Source: Pseudoselenomonas ruminantium (lineage in GTDB: Bacteria > Bacillota > Negativicutes > Selenomonadales > Selenomonadaceae). From it: a stretch of DNA of 64,000 nt. A program made the position numbers and the translations under genes. Position 1 is the stretch's first letter, and every line of letters begins with the position of its first letter. The notes beneath the pieces are model-generated. The model saw only the letters and a program-made list of their open reading frames with translations. It searched no databases and had not been told where the DNA came from. Of the stretch, positions 9,109 through 18,073 are shown one piece after another. The stretch spans positions 124,001 to 188,000 of the forward strand of contig NZ_FNJQ01000001.1 in NCBI RefSeq assembly GCF_900104055.1. Reading direction: 5' to 3'.

Positions 9109-11094
9109 TTATAATTTGAATCGATTGATAGCCTCCTGCATATCCGAAGCCAGATTAGCCAGTGCCTGCGACGCTGCAGCAATCTCTTCATTAGATGCCG
9201 ACTGCTCTTCCGTAGCCGCCGAAATGGAGGATGTGTGGTCAGCAGTCTTGCGGCTGACACTGTCGATGGAATCCACCGCATCGACGATATTGCCTGCACC
9301 AGAGGATACCGAATTGACCGAGGTCGTGATCTCGTCAATCTGTTCCTTGATACCATTGACCTGTCCCATGATATCCTGGAACTGCACGCCTACATCGCGG
9401 ATAGCCTTTGCCCCCAGCTGCACTTCCGTCTTGCCTTCTTCCATCGCCTTCACAGCCTGCGCCGTATCATTCTGGATGGTAAGGATGCGTGCCTTGATCT
9501 GCTCAGCAGATTCCTGGGATTCAGCGGCCAGCTTGCGGACTTCATCTGCTACGACCGCAAACCCGCGGCCATGCTCACCGGCACGGGCAGCCTCGATAGC
9601 CGCATTGAGGGCCAGCAGGTTCGTCTGGTCCGCAATGGAGGAAATTGCTTCCACGATCTGTCCGATCTGCTGGGAGCTTTCCCCTAACGTACGCACGACG
9701 TCAGCAGAGTTCATGACACTTGTCTCGATATGCGCCATCTTGGTTGTCGCATCCTTCATCAGCAGTTCGCCCTGTTTGGCCGCATCTGCAGTATTGATTG
9801 ACGCTTCCGAAACCTTCCTGGTCTTTTCCGTCATCGCCGTGATATCGATAAAGACGCTGTCTACATTCTTCTTGGCACCATCGATATCCACCAACTGCTT
9901 ATCCATGCCTGCAGATACTTCTCCAATGGTTTCCGCCACATGCACCGCGGCTTCCGCCGACTGCTGGGCGTTGGCGGTGAGCTCTTCCGACGCTGCCGCC
10001 ACCTGCTCTGACGTAGAAGCCATCTTGCCGATCAGGTCATGCAGATTCGTCTGCATCTTGTTGAACGCATTGGTCATGGAGCCGATCTCATCACTGGAAG
10101 TAACGGCCAGCTGCGGTACGCGCAGGTTGCCATCAGCCAGCTGCGAAGCCTGCCCTTCCAAAGCCACGATTGGGCCCGTGATACGGCCGGCAAAGAACAG
10201 GCACATGCCAACCACCAGCAAAAAGCCGACCACGATCAGCACACCATAGATTACCCGCAAGCGATGGATTGGAGCAAACACGAAGTCTGTCGGCACAGCC
10301 ATAGCAATCAGCCAGCCGGTTGAAGGAACTGTCGTGTAGGCACAAAGCTGCTCCACGCCTTCGCCATCTTCATAGGTGAAATAGCCATTGCCACTTTGGA
10401 ACATGGAATCCAGCTTCTCACCTACGCCCTTGATCTCTTTTGCCTCGGACATAGGCTGCTCCTTGCCGGAAGTAGCCAGCAGTTTGCCAGTCTTTTCAAT
10501 GATATAGCCGATGCCCTGATCACGGTATTTGATCTTCTGCACCTGTTCCTTCAACACGTTCAGCGTGATATCACCGCAGATGGCACCACGGAACTGCTTG
10601 TTCTCCCCATAGAAAGGTGCCACCGCAGACACGACGAGGTCTCCGGTGCTCTTGCTGGTATAGACTTCGGTATAAACCGTCTTGCCAGCATCACGGGCCT
10701 GCGCATACCAGGGACGCTTGCGCGGATCCGTCTTGCCCGTTTCATCCGGACTGTTATAAGGCAGGAACATACCTTCCTCATCACCGCGCGTCATCTCCTG
10801 ATAGTCCTTGTCCGAAGATGCCACGCCGAGCAAGTATTTCATTTCCTCATTGTCAAGTTCGAGCTCACTCTTTTCCACATCCGTCATCAGATTTGCCTGA
10901 GCCGTGACTGCATTGGCTTTTTCCTTGAGCCAGCCATCCACAAGCTCCCGCTCGGTACTGACATTGGCCACGATTTCTCCGTTCACCGATTCAGACAGAT
11001 TATTATAGGCGGTAAAGTAACCCGTAGCCGAGACCACAATCAGGATAATGCCGACTATGCCTGCCAACATGATGAACTTCTGCTTGATTCCCAT
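9109..11094 (-). CDS. Methyl-accepting chemotaxis protein with dCache sensor domain
   Basis: 661 residues. Membrane segment 1 lies near residues 7-29 and segment 2 near 280-305, flanking a periplasmic double-Cache domain with the motif [20 protein letters not shown], which in this family often binds amino acids or other small metabolites. A HAMP domain follows ([20 protein letters not shown]), then the signalling hairpin with its conserved tip ([20 protein letters not shown]) and [17 protein letters not shown]. Start ATG follows AAGGGAGTG. No che genes are in the window. It is divergent from ssrA and single-gene, ending at a GACCGGTC terminator. Confidence 0.95.
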   Translation of the reverse strand: MGIKQKFIMLAGIVGIILIVVSATGYFTAYNNLSESVNGEIVANVSTERELVDGWLKEKANAVTAQANLMTDVEKSELELDNEEMKYLLGVASSDKDYQEMTRGDEEGMFLPYNSPDETGKTDPRKRPWYAQARDAGKTVYTEVYTSKSTGDLVVSAVAPFYGENKQFRGAICGDITLNVLKEQVQKIKYRDQGIGYIIEKTGKLLATSGKEQPMSEAKEIKGVGEKLDSMFQSGNGYFTYEDGEGVEQLCAYTTVPSTGWLIAMAVPTDFVFAPIHRLRVIYGVLIVVGFLLVVGMCLFFAGRITGPIVALEGQASQLADGNLRVPQLAVTSSDEIGSMTNAFNKMQTNLHDLIGKMASTSEQVAAASEELTANAQQSAEAAVHVAETIGEVSAGMDKQLVDIDGAKKNVDSVFIDITAMTEKTRKVSEASINTADAAKQGELLMKDATTKMAHIETSVMNSADVVRTLGESSQQIGQIVEAISSIADQTNLLALNAAIEAARAGEHGRGFAVVADEVRKLAAESQESAEQIKARILTIQNDTAQAVKAMEEGKTEVQLGAKAIRDVGVQFQDIMGQVNGIKEQIDEITTSVNSVSSGAGNIVDAVDSIDSVSRKTADHTSSISAATEEQSASNEEIAAASQALANLASDMQEAINRFKL

Positions 11095-11206
11095 GATTTC
11101 ACTCCCTTAAAGATTTTCCTGACACCAACCATCCAATATCAACCACAAGAGATAACCATTTGAATCAATTATTTCTACACGCTATTAAAAATCTCCTGCC
11201 GGAATC

Positions 11207-11216
11207 TGACCGGTCA
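11207..11216. promoter_or_regulatory. Single TGACCGGTCA palindrome between the chemoreceptor gene and ssrA
   Basis: One copy of the 10-bp palindrome TGACCGGTCA occurs in the divergent intergenic region, without a second arm. Elsewhere in the window the same core occurs paired in terminators. It could be an operator or a remnant of a hairpin. Confidence 0.3.
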
Positions 11217-11230
11217 AAAATATATTTTTC

Positions 11231-11259
11231 TTGCTTTTAATCATTAAAAATGATATACT
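11231..11259 (+). promoter_or_regulatory. Predicted ssrA promoter
   Basis: TTGCTT and TATACT are spaced by 17 bases and lie about 15 bases upstream of the mature tmRNA 5' end. Confidence 0.6.
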
Positions 11260-11273
11260 AAATAAACATTCTT

Positions 11274-11612
11274 GGGGATGTAATGGTTTCGACGGGGTAT
11301 TGAAGCCACGAGGTTCGCAGGCCAATGGTTACGAAGCCTAACTCTTAACCGCTAAATGTAATTGACGAATTCGATTACGCATACGCTGCCTAAGCTTCGG
11401 CTTAGCAGCCCCCTCGGTATCACTAGCTGCGGGCAGGGCTGAGGGTTTCAAATAAGCGCAGCAGTTTTTCCCCTTTTCGCAAAAGAGGATGGTGGAGAAC
11501 TCTGAATCCCAGAGTTGCGCTTCTATGATGTTAGCATACTCTAACTATTGCGATAATGCCTTGTGATGTGGATGTATTTCGGACAGGAGTTCGATTCTCC
11601 TCATCTCCACCA
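11274..11612 (+). ncRNA. ssrA: Transfer-messenger RNA (tmRNA)
   Basis: The 5' end GGGGATGTAATGGTTTCGAC and the 3' tRNA-like end (GGAGTTCGATTCTCC, then CATCTCCACCA) pair into the acceptor stem, with CCA encoded. The tag reading frame ends in GAC GAA TTC GAT TAC GCA TAC GCT GCC TAA, giving ...DEFDYAYAA, and its stop lies in the usual hairpin (CTGCCTAAGC, TTCG, GCTTAGCAG). tmRNA rescues ribosomes stalled on broken messages and tags the products for proteolysis. The upstream boundary of the tag is not obvious: the codons before it read CTA AAT GTA ATT, so a longer tag such as NVIDEFDYAYAA is possible. A GACCGGTC hairpin ends the gene. Confidence 0.96.
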
Positions 11613-11624
11613 TGATAAAAATTC

Positions 11625-11661
11625 AGCGCTGACTGGTCAATTGACCGGTCAGCGCTTTTTG
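11625..11661. terminator. Bidirectional terminator of ssrA and the asparaginase gene
   Basis: A 16-bp stem (AGCGCTGACTGGTCAA / TTGACCGGTCAGCGCT, one G-T pair) is followed by five T on the plus strand and preceded by a run of A that gives T on the minus strand. It is almost identical to the hairpin at 13252-13283. Confidence 0.9.
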
Positions 11662-11681
11662 TCTTGGGGAATTATATTCGC

Positions 11682-12749
11682 TTAATACTTATGGAACATA
11701 TCCTGAATCGTCTTGAGATCCTTGGTCTTGGTCAGGGCCAGCTGCAGGAGCACGCGGGCTTTCTGAGGATTCAGGGAATCGCCATCCAGGAAGTGATAGT
11801 CGATATAGCTCTGCTCTGCCGGAATGACAGAACCGTTGCCTACGCGGGCACTGCGCACTACAACGATGCCAGCCTTTGTTGCCTTAGCCAGTGCTGCCTC
11901 AGCATCCTTATGGACAGAACCGTTGCCGGTACCAGCATAGACAATCCCCTTCACACCGCCTTTGATGGCTGCATCCACAAAAAGAGCATCGTCATTGGCC
12001 GTACCATAAATAACCTTCACATAGGGAAGTTCATTGAGCTTCGTCACATCAAATTCGCTCTTGCTGGTATTGAGGCGGGTGGAGGCGCGATAGAATTCGG
12101 GCACACCGTCATTCACATAACCGAAAACCCCCAGTTCCGGAGCTTTGAAGGTATCCACAGACGTGGTATGCGTCTTGGTCACGTCACGAGCACCGTTGAT
12201 GGCGTCGTTAAGGACAACCAGCACGCCACGGCCAGCAGCTTTCTTATCGGAAGCCACACGCACTGCATTCAGCAGATTCATGGGGCCATCGGCACTGATA
12301 GCCGTTGCCGGACGCATTGCACCAGTGATGACTACCGGCTTGTCGCTCTTGACCGTCAGATTCAGGAAATACGCCGTTTCTTCCAGCGTATCCGTACCGT
12401 GCGTGATGACAATGCCGTCCACGTCCTTGCTGGCCAGCAGTTCATTGCAGCGTTTGGCCAGTTTCAGCCAGACATCATTGGTCATATCCTTGCTATCAAT
12501 GCTGCAGATCTGTTCGCCGGACACGTTGGCATAGTTTTTCACTTCCGGGACAGCATTGATCAACACATCGATCCCGAGTGCACCAGCCTTATAGCCAGTA
12601 GTCGCCGTATCGGACGCTGCACTGCCGGCAATCGTTCCCCCGGTTGCCAGGATCTTGATGTTCGGTTTGGCCTGCGCAGCAAAGGCACACTGTACCCCCA
12701 CCAACAGCATAGCCAGTGTCATAAGGATTGCAGAAACTTTTACCTTCAC
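11682..12749 (-). CDS. ansB: Periplasmic type II L-asparaginase
   Basis: 355 residues from the GTG at 12749, which is set by GGGAGG seven bases upstream; the frame also contains an earlier ATG without a ribosome site. A signal peptide (basic start, hydrophobic core, cleavage after AFA) directs it to the periplasm. Catalytic motifs of the family are present: the first Thr in [10 protein letters not shown], and the [12 protein letters not shown] motif. [14 protein letters not shown] is also typical. The enzyme hydrolyses asparagine to aspartate and ammonia, and often glutamine to a lesser degree. It is monocistronic, convergent with ssrA, and shares a terminator with it. Confidence 0.93.
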   Translation of the reverse strand: MKVKVSAILMTLAMLLVGVQCAFAAQAKPNIKILATGGTIAGSAASDTATTGYKAGALGIDVLINAVPEVKNYANVSGEQICSIDSKDMTNDVWLKLAKRCNELLASKDVDGIVITHGTDTLEETAYFLNLTVKSDKPVVITGAMRPATAISADGPMNLLNAVRVASDKKAAGRGVLVVLNDAINGARDVTKTHTTSVDTFKAPELGVFGYVNDGVPEFYRASTRLNTSKSEFDVTKLNELPYVKVIYGTANDDALFVDAAIKGGVKGIVYAGTGNGSVHKDAEAALAKATKAGIVVVRSARVGNGSVIPAEQSYIDYHFLDGDSLNPQKARVLLQLALTKTKDLKTIQDMFHKY

Positions 12750-12847
12750 AAAGATTCCTCCCTTTCCGCCCATGACATTCCCCAAAATCACAGGCATAAC
12801 ACAACTATAGAATCATTATAGCACCAATCCTAACACAAAGACTAGGC

Positions 12848-12877
12848 AATCCGACAAAATCCGACAAAATCCGACAG
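12848..12877. repeat. Three tandem 10-bp direct repeats
   Basis: AATCCGACAA occurs three times in a row, the last copy ending in G. The repeats lie upstream of the asparaginase start on the minus strand and before the pseudogene. They have no spacers and no known function. Confidence 0.7.
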
Positions 12878-12923
12878 CAGGTTCACTTCATCTCCAACAT
12901 TAAGAATACAAGGCCTAGTACGA

Positions 12924-13245
12924 TGGCTATCATTTCTCTGATGGCCGGTGAGCAGCGAAAGATTGATACAGCAAATTTTGCCAACGATATGACCACCTTC
13001 CACAGTATGGATGATGTGCTGACCTTGTTTTCCTGCCCAAGCCCAAGTATGCTGATATGCCAGCCATGATTTTGGAACTAAAATGGGATAAGGATGCTAA
13101 TACTGCCATCAGGCAGATTAAGGAAAAAGCCTCCCCCAAAGCAATTGAAACCTACACAGGCAAAATCCTTTTGGTTGGCATTAACTATGATAAACAGTCC
13201 CGCAAACACTCCTGCCTGATAGAAACTTTCGCCATTTCCACATAA
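12924..13245 (+). pseudogene. Internally deleted DUF1703/PD-(D/E)XK-type AAA ATPase remnant
   Basis: Two conserved blocks of this family survive in different frames. The first reads MAIISLMAGEQRKIDTANF followed by MTTFHSMDDVLTL (from 12924). The second reads VFLPKPKYADMPAMILELKW and then continues to LLVGINYDKQSRKHSC and a stop near 13245. They join near 13026, and the segment that normally lies between them is absent, as is the whole N-terminal ATPase. Family members are common in gut and rumen Firmicutes and Bacteroidetes in many copies, with a nuclease-like C-terminus of unknown role. The remnant is followed by a copy of the ssrA terminator. Confidence 0.75.
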
Positions 13246-13251
13246 AAATTC

Positions 13252-13287
13252 AGCGCTGACTGGTCACTTGACCGGTCAGCGCTTTTT
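13252..13287. terminator. Bidirectional terminator of tadG and the pseudogene
   Basis: The stem AGCGCTGACTGGTCA / TGACCGGTCAGCGCT has T runs on both sides. Including flanks it matches 11616-11662 at nearly every base. Confidence 0.85.
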
Positions 13288-13316
13288 ATCCCTCTATATT
13301 CACGGTGTGACAACAT

Positions 13317-14759
13317 TTATTGCCATTTTATTCCATCCGGCGGACTCACCAATGAGATGCCATCTGCACTAACAGATGATGTACTGCCAGCTCCACTGCT
13401 ACCACCAACATAATCTTTATATTTATACGTACAATGATCACCATTAAGATTCAGATAAGATGTAACTATCGTCCCTATAAAGGTACTATTAGTTGCATTT
13501 ACTAATAGGCCTTCTATTCTATCACCATATTTTACTGCTTTACAATATGGTGCATAGATAACCCCCTTAAAAGTATGGCCATTCAAAGCAAAAGTAACCT
13601 GAGGTCTGTTATTATCATCACCATCAATGCAAATAATCAAAGGTCTTCCCGTATCAGTATCAAGTTTTATATTTACAACTCCCATTCCCGACTTTATGTA
13701 AACGTATATGGGAACATCGCTATCACCGAGTTTTTTATTTACAGTTATATTCACATTTGGAATACGATTCGTATTTGGTACCACTATAACATCGCTCTTA
13801 AACAAATTACTATCAGTATATATATTCTGGTCGTCAGCAATATTTTTGCAATCCTTTGCTTTGTCTCTCACAAAATCATAGAACGTTTGAAATTTATAAT
13901 TGTAATAGCCCGCCTTACTCCAATTGCCACTCTGCAATTCACCATTGTCATCAAATTTCGCAACCGGATTATCTTTCTCCTTATCTGACATTAAAACCTT
14001 GATGCTCGTATCCTTATTTTTCTTTTTACCATATGAAGTATAGAATCTATCTAAAGGGTGTAAAAACTCTTTTCCTTCAGTCTGCACACTATGTCTTATA
14101 TTCTCTTTAGGATAATAACTAGGATTATTAATTCCATCGCCTTTGGTATAGACTATACGTCCATCAAAGACATCAGAAATCATATTCTTACCACGATTAA
14201 GATCATCATAAATAGCATTATCTTTCAAAACGCCCAAATCATTCACTGTATTTGTGGCCGAAAATCCGTCCTTAAATATAAAAAGATTTTTAAACGAATT
14301 ATTTGTTGCACCGCCTTGCATAGACGCAATACTCACAGCTGTAACATCTACACTTTTCTTTATACTCCCCAAGAAATACAACGGTACTTTTTTTACTAAT
14401 TTCACTCTATAATATACTGCATCATCAGCTTTTCCAGCCATAAAAGAGTCATCATTATAATCAACATTTTCTTCATTCTCATCCAAATTATGATATTCAC
14501 CTTTTATATATTTTTTTGCCATTTTGTCAGCATTCCCATGATTTGCAAGAGTATCACCTTTAACTGCATACTCATGAGCTCCTGCCAAAGCTGCTGCATC
14601 AGCTGCATTCTGCAAACGACTATACTGCACATAAACATTCCCAAGATCGACGGCCAAACCTGTCCCTACCACAATCATTGGGAGCAACAGTGCCGAAAGT
14701 GCTAATACAGCCCCTTTTTGCCACCATCTCTTTGCTATTGACTTCATATATGATTGCAT
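13317..14759 (-). CDS. tadG: TadG-like Flp pilus assembly protein
   Basis: 480 residues. The N-terminus (WWQKGAVLALSALLLPMIVV, then LAVDLGNVYVQYSRLQNAADAAALAGA) is the TadE/G-type prepilin-like membrane anchor with the Asp and Ala-rich helix typical of TadG. The rest is predicted periplasmic and rich in Asn, Lys, Asp and Tyr. Near the C-terminus, FKGVIYAPYCKAVKYG and FIGTIVTSYLNLNGDHCTYKY resemble beta-helical surface domains found in pilin-like proteins. The base composition is much more AT-rich than the neighbours. The start follows TTAGGAG. It lies downstream of tadC with a 236-bp gap, so it may have its own promoter. Confidence 0.8.
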   Translation of the reverse strand: MQSYMKSIAKRWWQKGAVLALSALLLPMIVVGTGLAVDLGNVYVQYSRLQNAADAAALAGAHEYAVKGDTLANHGNADKMAKKYIKGEYHNLDENEENVDYNDDSFMAGKADDAVYYRVKLVKKVPLYFLGSIKKSVDVTAVSIASMQGGATNNSFKNLFIFKDGFSATNTVNDLGVLKDNAIYDDLNRGKNMISDVFDGRIVYTKGDGINNPSYYPKENIRHSVQTEGKEFLHPLDRFYTSYGKKKNKDTSIKVLMSDKEKDNPVAKFDDNGELQSGNWSKAGYYNYKFQTFYDFVRDKAKDCKNIADDQNIYTDSNLFKSDVIVVPNTNRIPNVNITVNKKLGDSDVPIYVYIKSGMGVVNIKLDTDTGRPLIICIDGDDNNRPQVTFALNGHTFKGVIYAPYCKAVKYGDRIEGLLVNATNSTFIGTIVTSYLNLNGDHCTYKYKDYVGGSSGAGSTSSVSADGISLVSPPDGIKWQ

Positions 14760-14995
14760 AGCTTTTATCTCCTAACGAACAGACTTTCACAAAATAATAT
14801 ATCTTATCAATCATTACTTCTAGCATGATATAAACAATATTCTCCATTCTCATTAACCCTGTAACTAAACACCGGTTCATTTGGACAATACGTAATGATT
14901 AATCACAAAATCAAATATAAAAGAAACTGCTCCCACCACGGCATAGCGGAACAGTTCTAAACAAATCTCCTTATATTACTTCTCGTATAACGATA
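14760..14995. other. AT-rich gap between tadC and tadG with a weak hairpin
   Basis: No gene is visible. A short imperfect hairpin on the minus strand (GAACTGTTCC / GGGAGCAGTTTC, 14923-14957) followed by TTTT may be an attenuator or terminator after tadC. No clear promoter for tadG was recognised. Confidence 0.35.
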
Positions 14996-15940
14996 TCACA
15001 TATTTCTCATTAGGAACAACAGCGTGGGCACCAATGTCACCACAAACAGCGCCGGAAAAATAAACAATACGAGTGGAAAGACAATCTTTACCGGTGCCCG
15101 CATAGCTTCGGCTTTTACATATTGTCTTCTCCGCTCCCGAATGTTGTCAGCCTGATTTTTGAGTGTCTTGCTCATACTGGTACCCAAGCGTTCTGCCTGA
15201 ATCACCGATGTCATGAACAGAGATACGTCCTGCACGTCACAACGGCTGGCCAGATTCTTCATGGCGGTACGACGTACCATTCCCATGCGGATATCTTCCT
15301 GCAGGCGTTTGCACTCACTGATAAGTGCGCCCTTCATGCGGTCCGTAATCTTACTCAATGCCGCATCAAAGGACAAGCCTGCCTGTACACTGACACATAA
15401 CAGATCCAAGACTTCCGGCAACTGACGAGCGATTTCGGCCTGACGATTCTGCACCATGGTATTAAGGCAAGCCACAGGCATCATTCCGCCTAAAATCCCC
15501 CCCAGTAACAGGAAAACTACCTTTTGAATCAAAATATAATTGCCATCTCCAACAAAAGTGAACGTTATAAACCACATAGAAAGCGCACCGATCAAGATAA
15601 TCACCATAAATTGCGGTGCCGTACATTCATGAGCTTTCCCTGCCATAACCAGACGCTTTTCAATAAGTGCCAAAACCTGTTTTGGTGCCATATGGCTGAT
15701 TGTATCTGCTATATGCTCGCCCGCCGGCTTCACCACACGTTCCATGAAAGGGATCTCACGAATTTTACGCTGGCCATCTGTTTTGACCACTGTCGTCCCT
15801 GGCACAGGAGCATTATTCTGATCCAAGGCAAAGATACGCTGCCGCACGCTGGTCTGTGGCAGAATCACTTTGCGGATTACCGCAAAAAAAATCATAAACA
15901 CAGTCAAAGCCAGAACCATGGAGAATAAAAATATCAACAT
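14996..15940 (-). CDS. tadC: Tad pilus inner-membrane platform protein TadC
   Basis: 314 residues with hydrophobic segments near the N-terminus (residues 1-24), at about 115-165 and at the C-terminus. The cytoplasmic core LPEVLDLLCVSVQAGLSFDAAL is typical of the T2SSF domain of TadC, the partner of TadB in the inner-membrane platform that couples CpaF ATPase motion to pilin insertion. Its ATG overlaps the stop of cpaF by one base, so translation is coupled. Confidence 0.92.
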   Translation of the reverse strand: MLIFLFSMVLALTVFMIFFAVIRKVILPQTSVRQRIFALDQNNAPVPGTTVVKTDGQRKIREIPFMERVVKPAGEHIADTISHMAPKQVLALIEKRLVMAGKAHECTAPQFMVIILIGALSMWFITFTFVGDGNYILIQKVVFLLLGGILGGMMPVACLNTMVQNRQAEIARQLPEVLDLLCVSVQAGLSFDAALSKITDRMKGALISECKRLQEDIRMGMVRRTAMKNLASRCDVQDVSLFMTSVIQAERLGTSMSKTLKNQADNIRERRRQYVKAEAMRAPVKIVFPLVLFIFPALFVVTLVPTLLFLMRNM

Positions 15941-17337
15941 CAGAACATGCTCCTCCTAGTCTCCGGCTCTGCCGCAAAGAAATCATCGGGCAGATCTACA
16001 TCATTGATTTCAAACTTATCCATAAAGTCCGGTTTGAGTCCTGTAGCAACATAATGGCCAATGGCCTTGCCATTTTCATCATATCCCTGCTGCTGATAGC
16101 GGAAAATATCCTGCATGGTGATGGTATTGCCCTCCATATGCTGGACTTCCGTCACATGAGTAATCTTGCGGCTGCCATCCCGCAAACGGGATTGCTGGAT
16201 AATCAAGTCAATAGCCGAGGAAATCTGCTCCCGGATAGCCCGTACCGGCAATTCCAAACCAGACATCAGCACCATTGTCTCCAAACGAGAGAGTGCATCA
16301 CGCGGACTATTAGCATGCGCCGTGGTCAAAGAACCATCATGACCGGTATTCATGGCCTGCAGCATATCGAGAGCCTCACCAGAACGCACCTCACCGACAA
16401 TAATACGGTCAGGACGCATACGCAGGGCATTGCGCACCAAATCGCGGATGGTAATCTGACCTTCACCTTCAATATTTGCCGGGCGGGATTCCAAAGTCAC
16501 CACATGTTCCTGCTGCAGACGCAATTCTGCCGCATCCTCGATGGTGACAATACGTTCTTCCTCGGGAATGAATGAGGAAATCACATTCAAAGTCGTCGTT
16601 TTACCAGAACCGGTACCTCCGGACACGAGGATATTGATTCGTGCCTCGACACAGGCCCGCAGGAATTTGGCCATTTTCTCATCGATTGTACCAAAAGCAA
16701 TCAGGTTATCCACCGTCAAGGGCTTCTTGGAGAACTTACGGATGGTAATCGACGGACCATTGAGCGCCAGCGGCGGAATGATGATATTCACGCGGCTGCC
16801 ATCTTCGAGGCGAGCATCCACCAACGGCGAAGACTCGTCAATACGCCGCCCCAATGGTGTCAGGATGCGCTCGGCAATATTCATGATATGCGCATTGTCA
16901 TGGAACTGCACATCCGTACGTTCCAATTTGCCCAAGCGCTCCACAAAGACCTTCTTAGGGCCGTTCACCATAATTTCCGTGATACTGTCATCCTGCAGTA
17001 ACGGCTCAATCGGCCCTAAGCCCAGCATTTCATCCCGGATATCGGCAATCAGCCGTGCCTTTTCTCCACGCGGAACATTGAAGGCCGTATTCATATCCAA
17101 CACCCGTTCGCAATAGCGGGTGATAACTTCTTCGACCTTGCGGGGATCCTGGTTCATACTGGACAGCAATACCTGTTCCGCTGGTGTCATTTCATCGATG
17201 ATACGCTGATGAATACGATGCTTCACCGCCTGATAGGAGCGTTCTTCCGCCATCTCCTGCGCTTCATCCTGCGCGGCAAAAATCCGTACCTGACTGTTAC
17301 GACCATTCTTACGCCCCAGTCGCGTCAATAAAGACAT
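15940..17337 (-). CDS. cpaF: Tad/Flp pilus assembly ATPase CpaF (TadA)
   Basis: 465 residues. An N-terminal basic domain precedes the VirB11/CpaF core: [19 protein letters not shown], Walker A in [14 protein letters not shown], the Asp box IEDAAELRL, Walker B in [20 protein letters not shown] and the His box [13 protein letters not shown]. The hexameric motor powers assembly of Flp pili and, in some species, retraction. It lies between tadE and tadC in a continuous minus-strand operon. I use cpaF rather than tadA to avoid confusion with the tRNA deaminase at 55 kb. Confidence 0.96.
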   Translation of the reverse strand: MSLLTRLGRKNGRNSQVRIFAAQDEAQEMAEERSYQAVKHRIHQRIIDEMTPAEQVLLSSMNQDPRKVEEVITRYCERVLDMNTAFNVPRGEKARLIADIRDEMLGLGPIEPLLQDDSITEIMVNGPKKVFVERLGKLERTDVQFHDNAHIMNIAERILTPLGRRIDESSPLVDARLEDGSRVNIIIPPLALNGPSITIRKFSKKPLTVDNLIAFGTIDEKMAKFLRACVEARINILVSGGTGSGKTTTLNVISSFIPEEERIVTIEDAAELRLQQEHVVTLESRPANIEGEGQITIRDLVRNALRMRPDRIIVGEVRSGEALDMLQAMNTGHDGSLTTAHANSPRDALSRLETMVLMSGLELPVRAIREQISSAIDLIIQQSRLRDGSRKITHVTEVQHMEGNTITMQDIFRYQQQGYDENGKAIGHYVATGLKPDFMDKFEINDVDLPDDFFAAEPETRRSMF

Positions 17338-17351
17338 TCTATTCCCTCCGC

Positions 17352-17798
17352 TTACTCCAGTTCATGTTCACTGAACATCGTATAGGTAACATTCAGCTCC
17401 ATGTTTTTCATATTACTGCCAGCTATGCTGTCCATCACACTGGCCACCTTATAACCAACCTTTTTTTTATTTAAATCAGCCTTTATTTCCACTTTAACAT
17501 TCCGGCTGTTTTTTTCGTAAGTAATTTTAAAATATTTATCCTTAGTAGGATCCCATGTAAAAATATCTACTGGTAATTCCTTATTACTATAATTGCTTAT
17601 TACTGTCGAATACTTGCTTTGTTTATATTTCTCTGTGCTTATAACTGCAGCCTCCCTCGCACTGCTGCGAGCCATGCTGCTCAGTGTCAGGTAGTCGGCC
17701 ATAATCATGCCTGTATATAATATACCAAACAATAGAATTAAAAAGAGAGGCAACAATAATGCAAACTCCACTATGGCCTGTCCCTTCTGGAATCTCAT
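17352..17798 (-). CDS. tadE: TadE-like minor pseudopilin
   Basis: 148 residues from an ATG set by GGGAGG; the longer frame would start inside this ribosome site. The N-terminus RFQKGQAIVEFALLLPLFLI is a type IVb prepilin signal: cleavage after Gly, with Glu at position +5 of the mature protein and then a long hydrophobic helix. The remaining 110 residues are periplasmic, Lys/Asn/Ser-rich and without recognised domain. It is a minor pseudopilin of the Flp pilus and would need a TadV-type peptidase, which is not in this window. The coding sequence is AT-rich like tadG. Confidence 0.88.
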   Translation of the reverse strand: MRFQKGQAIVEFALLLPLFLILLFGILYTGMIMADYLTLSSMARSSAREAAVISTEKYKQSKYSTVISNYSNKELPVDIFTWDPTKDKYFKITYEKNSRNVKVEIKADLNKKKVGYKVASVMDSIAGSNMKNMELNVTYTMFSEHELE

Positions 17799-17820
17799 AT
17801 TGTTACCTCCCTTCAATCAA

Positions 17821-18003
17821 TTATTTACCGAATGCATTCGTTACATTCTGGAATACCGTGCTGATTTTAGTCGTCAGCGTACCATCACCACCAACATATG
17901 TAGCAATTGCTACAACGAAAGCCAGAATCAGTGCATACTCCACAATGCCCTGACCATTTTCATTGCAATAACGAACTTTCAAATACTCCATGATTTCCTT
18001 CAT
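17821..18003 (-). CDS. flp: Flp major pilin precursor
   Basis: 60 residues from the ATG at 18003, preceded by TAGGGAGGA. The prepilin signal ends NENG, followed by QGIVEYALILAFVVAIATYV: Glu at +5 and Tyr at +6 are the Flp hallmark. The mature pilin is about 45 residues, ending NVTNAFGK. Flp pilins polymerise into bundled fibres used for tight surface adherence and biofilm formation. Placement between tadB and tadE, rather than first in the operon as in Aggregatibacter, is like many Firmicute Tad loci. Confidence 0.93.
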   Translation of the reverse strand: MKEIMEYLKVRYCNENGQGIVEYALILAFVVAIATYVGGDGTLTTKISTVFQNVTNAFGK

Positions 18004-18073
18004 TCTGAAATCCTCCCTAAAAATAATAAATAATATATTTATGAAAATCCCCAATAAGGATTGACATACAAAG

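Noticed and set aside
10396-11163. Long plus-strand frame opposite the chemoreceptor
   Set aside because: It is the antisense shadow of a clearly conserved chemoreceptor; the sequence is His/Leu-rich without domains.
11664-12821. Long plus-strand frame opposite the asparaginase gene
   Set aside because: The minus-strand asparaginase has intact catalytic motifs, a signal peptide and a ribosome site; the plus frame has none.
12848-12877. Three short tandem repeats (AATCCGACAA), possible CRISPR remnant
   Set aside because: The repeats are 10 bp and directly adjacent, with no spacers and no cas genes nearby.
13252-13283. GACCGGTC hairpins as invertible phase-variation sites
   Set aside because: No recombinase gene is near, and the paired copies end genes with T runs, which fits terminators better.
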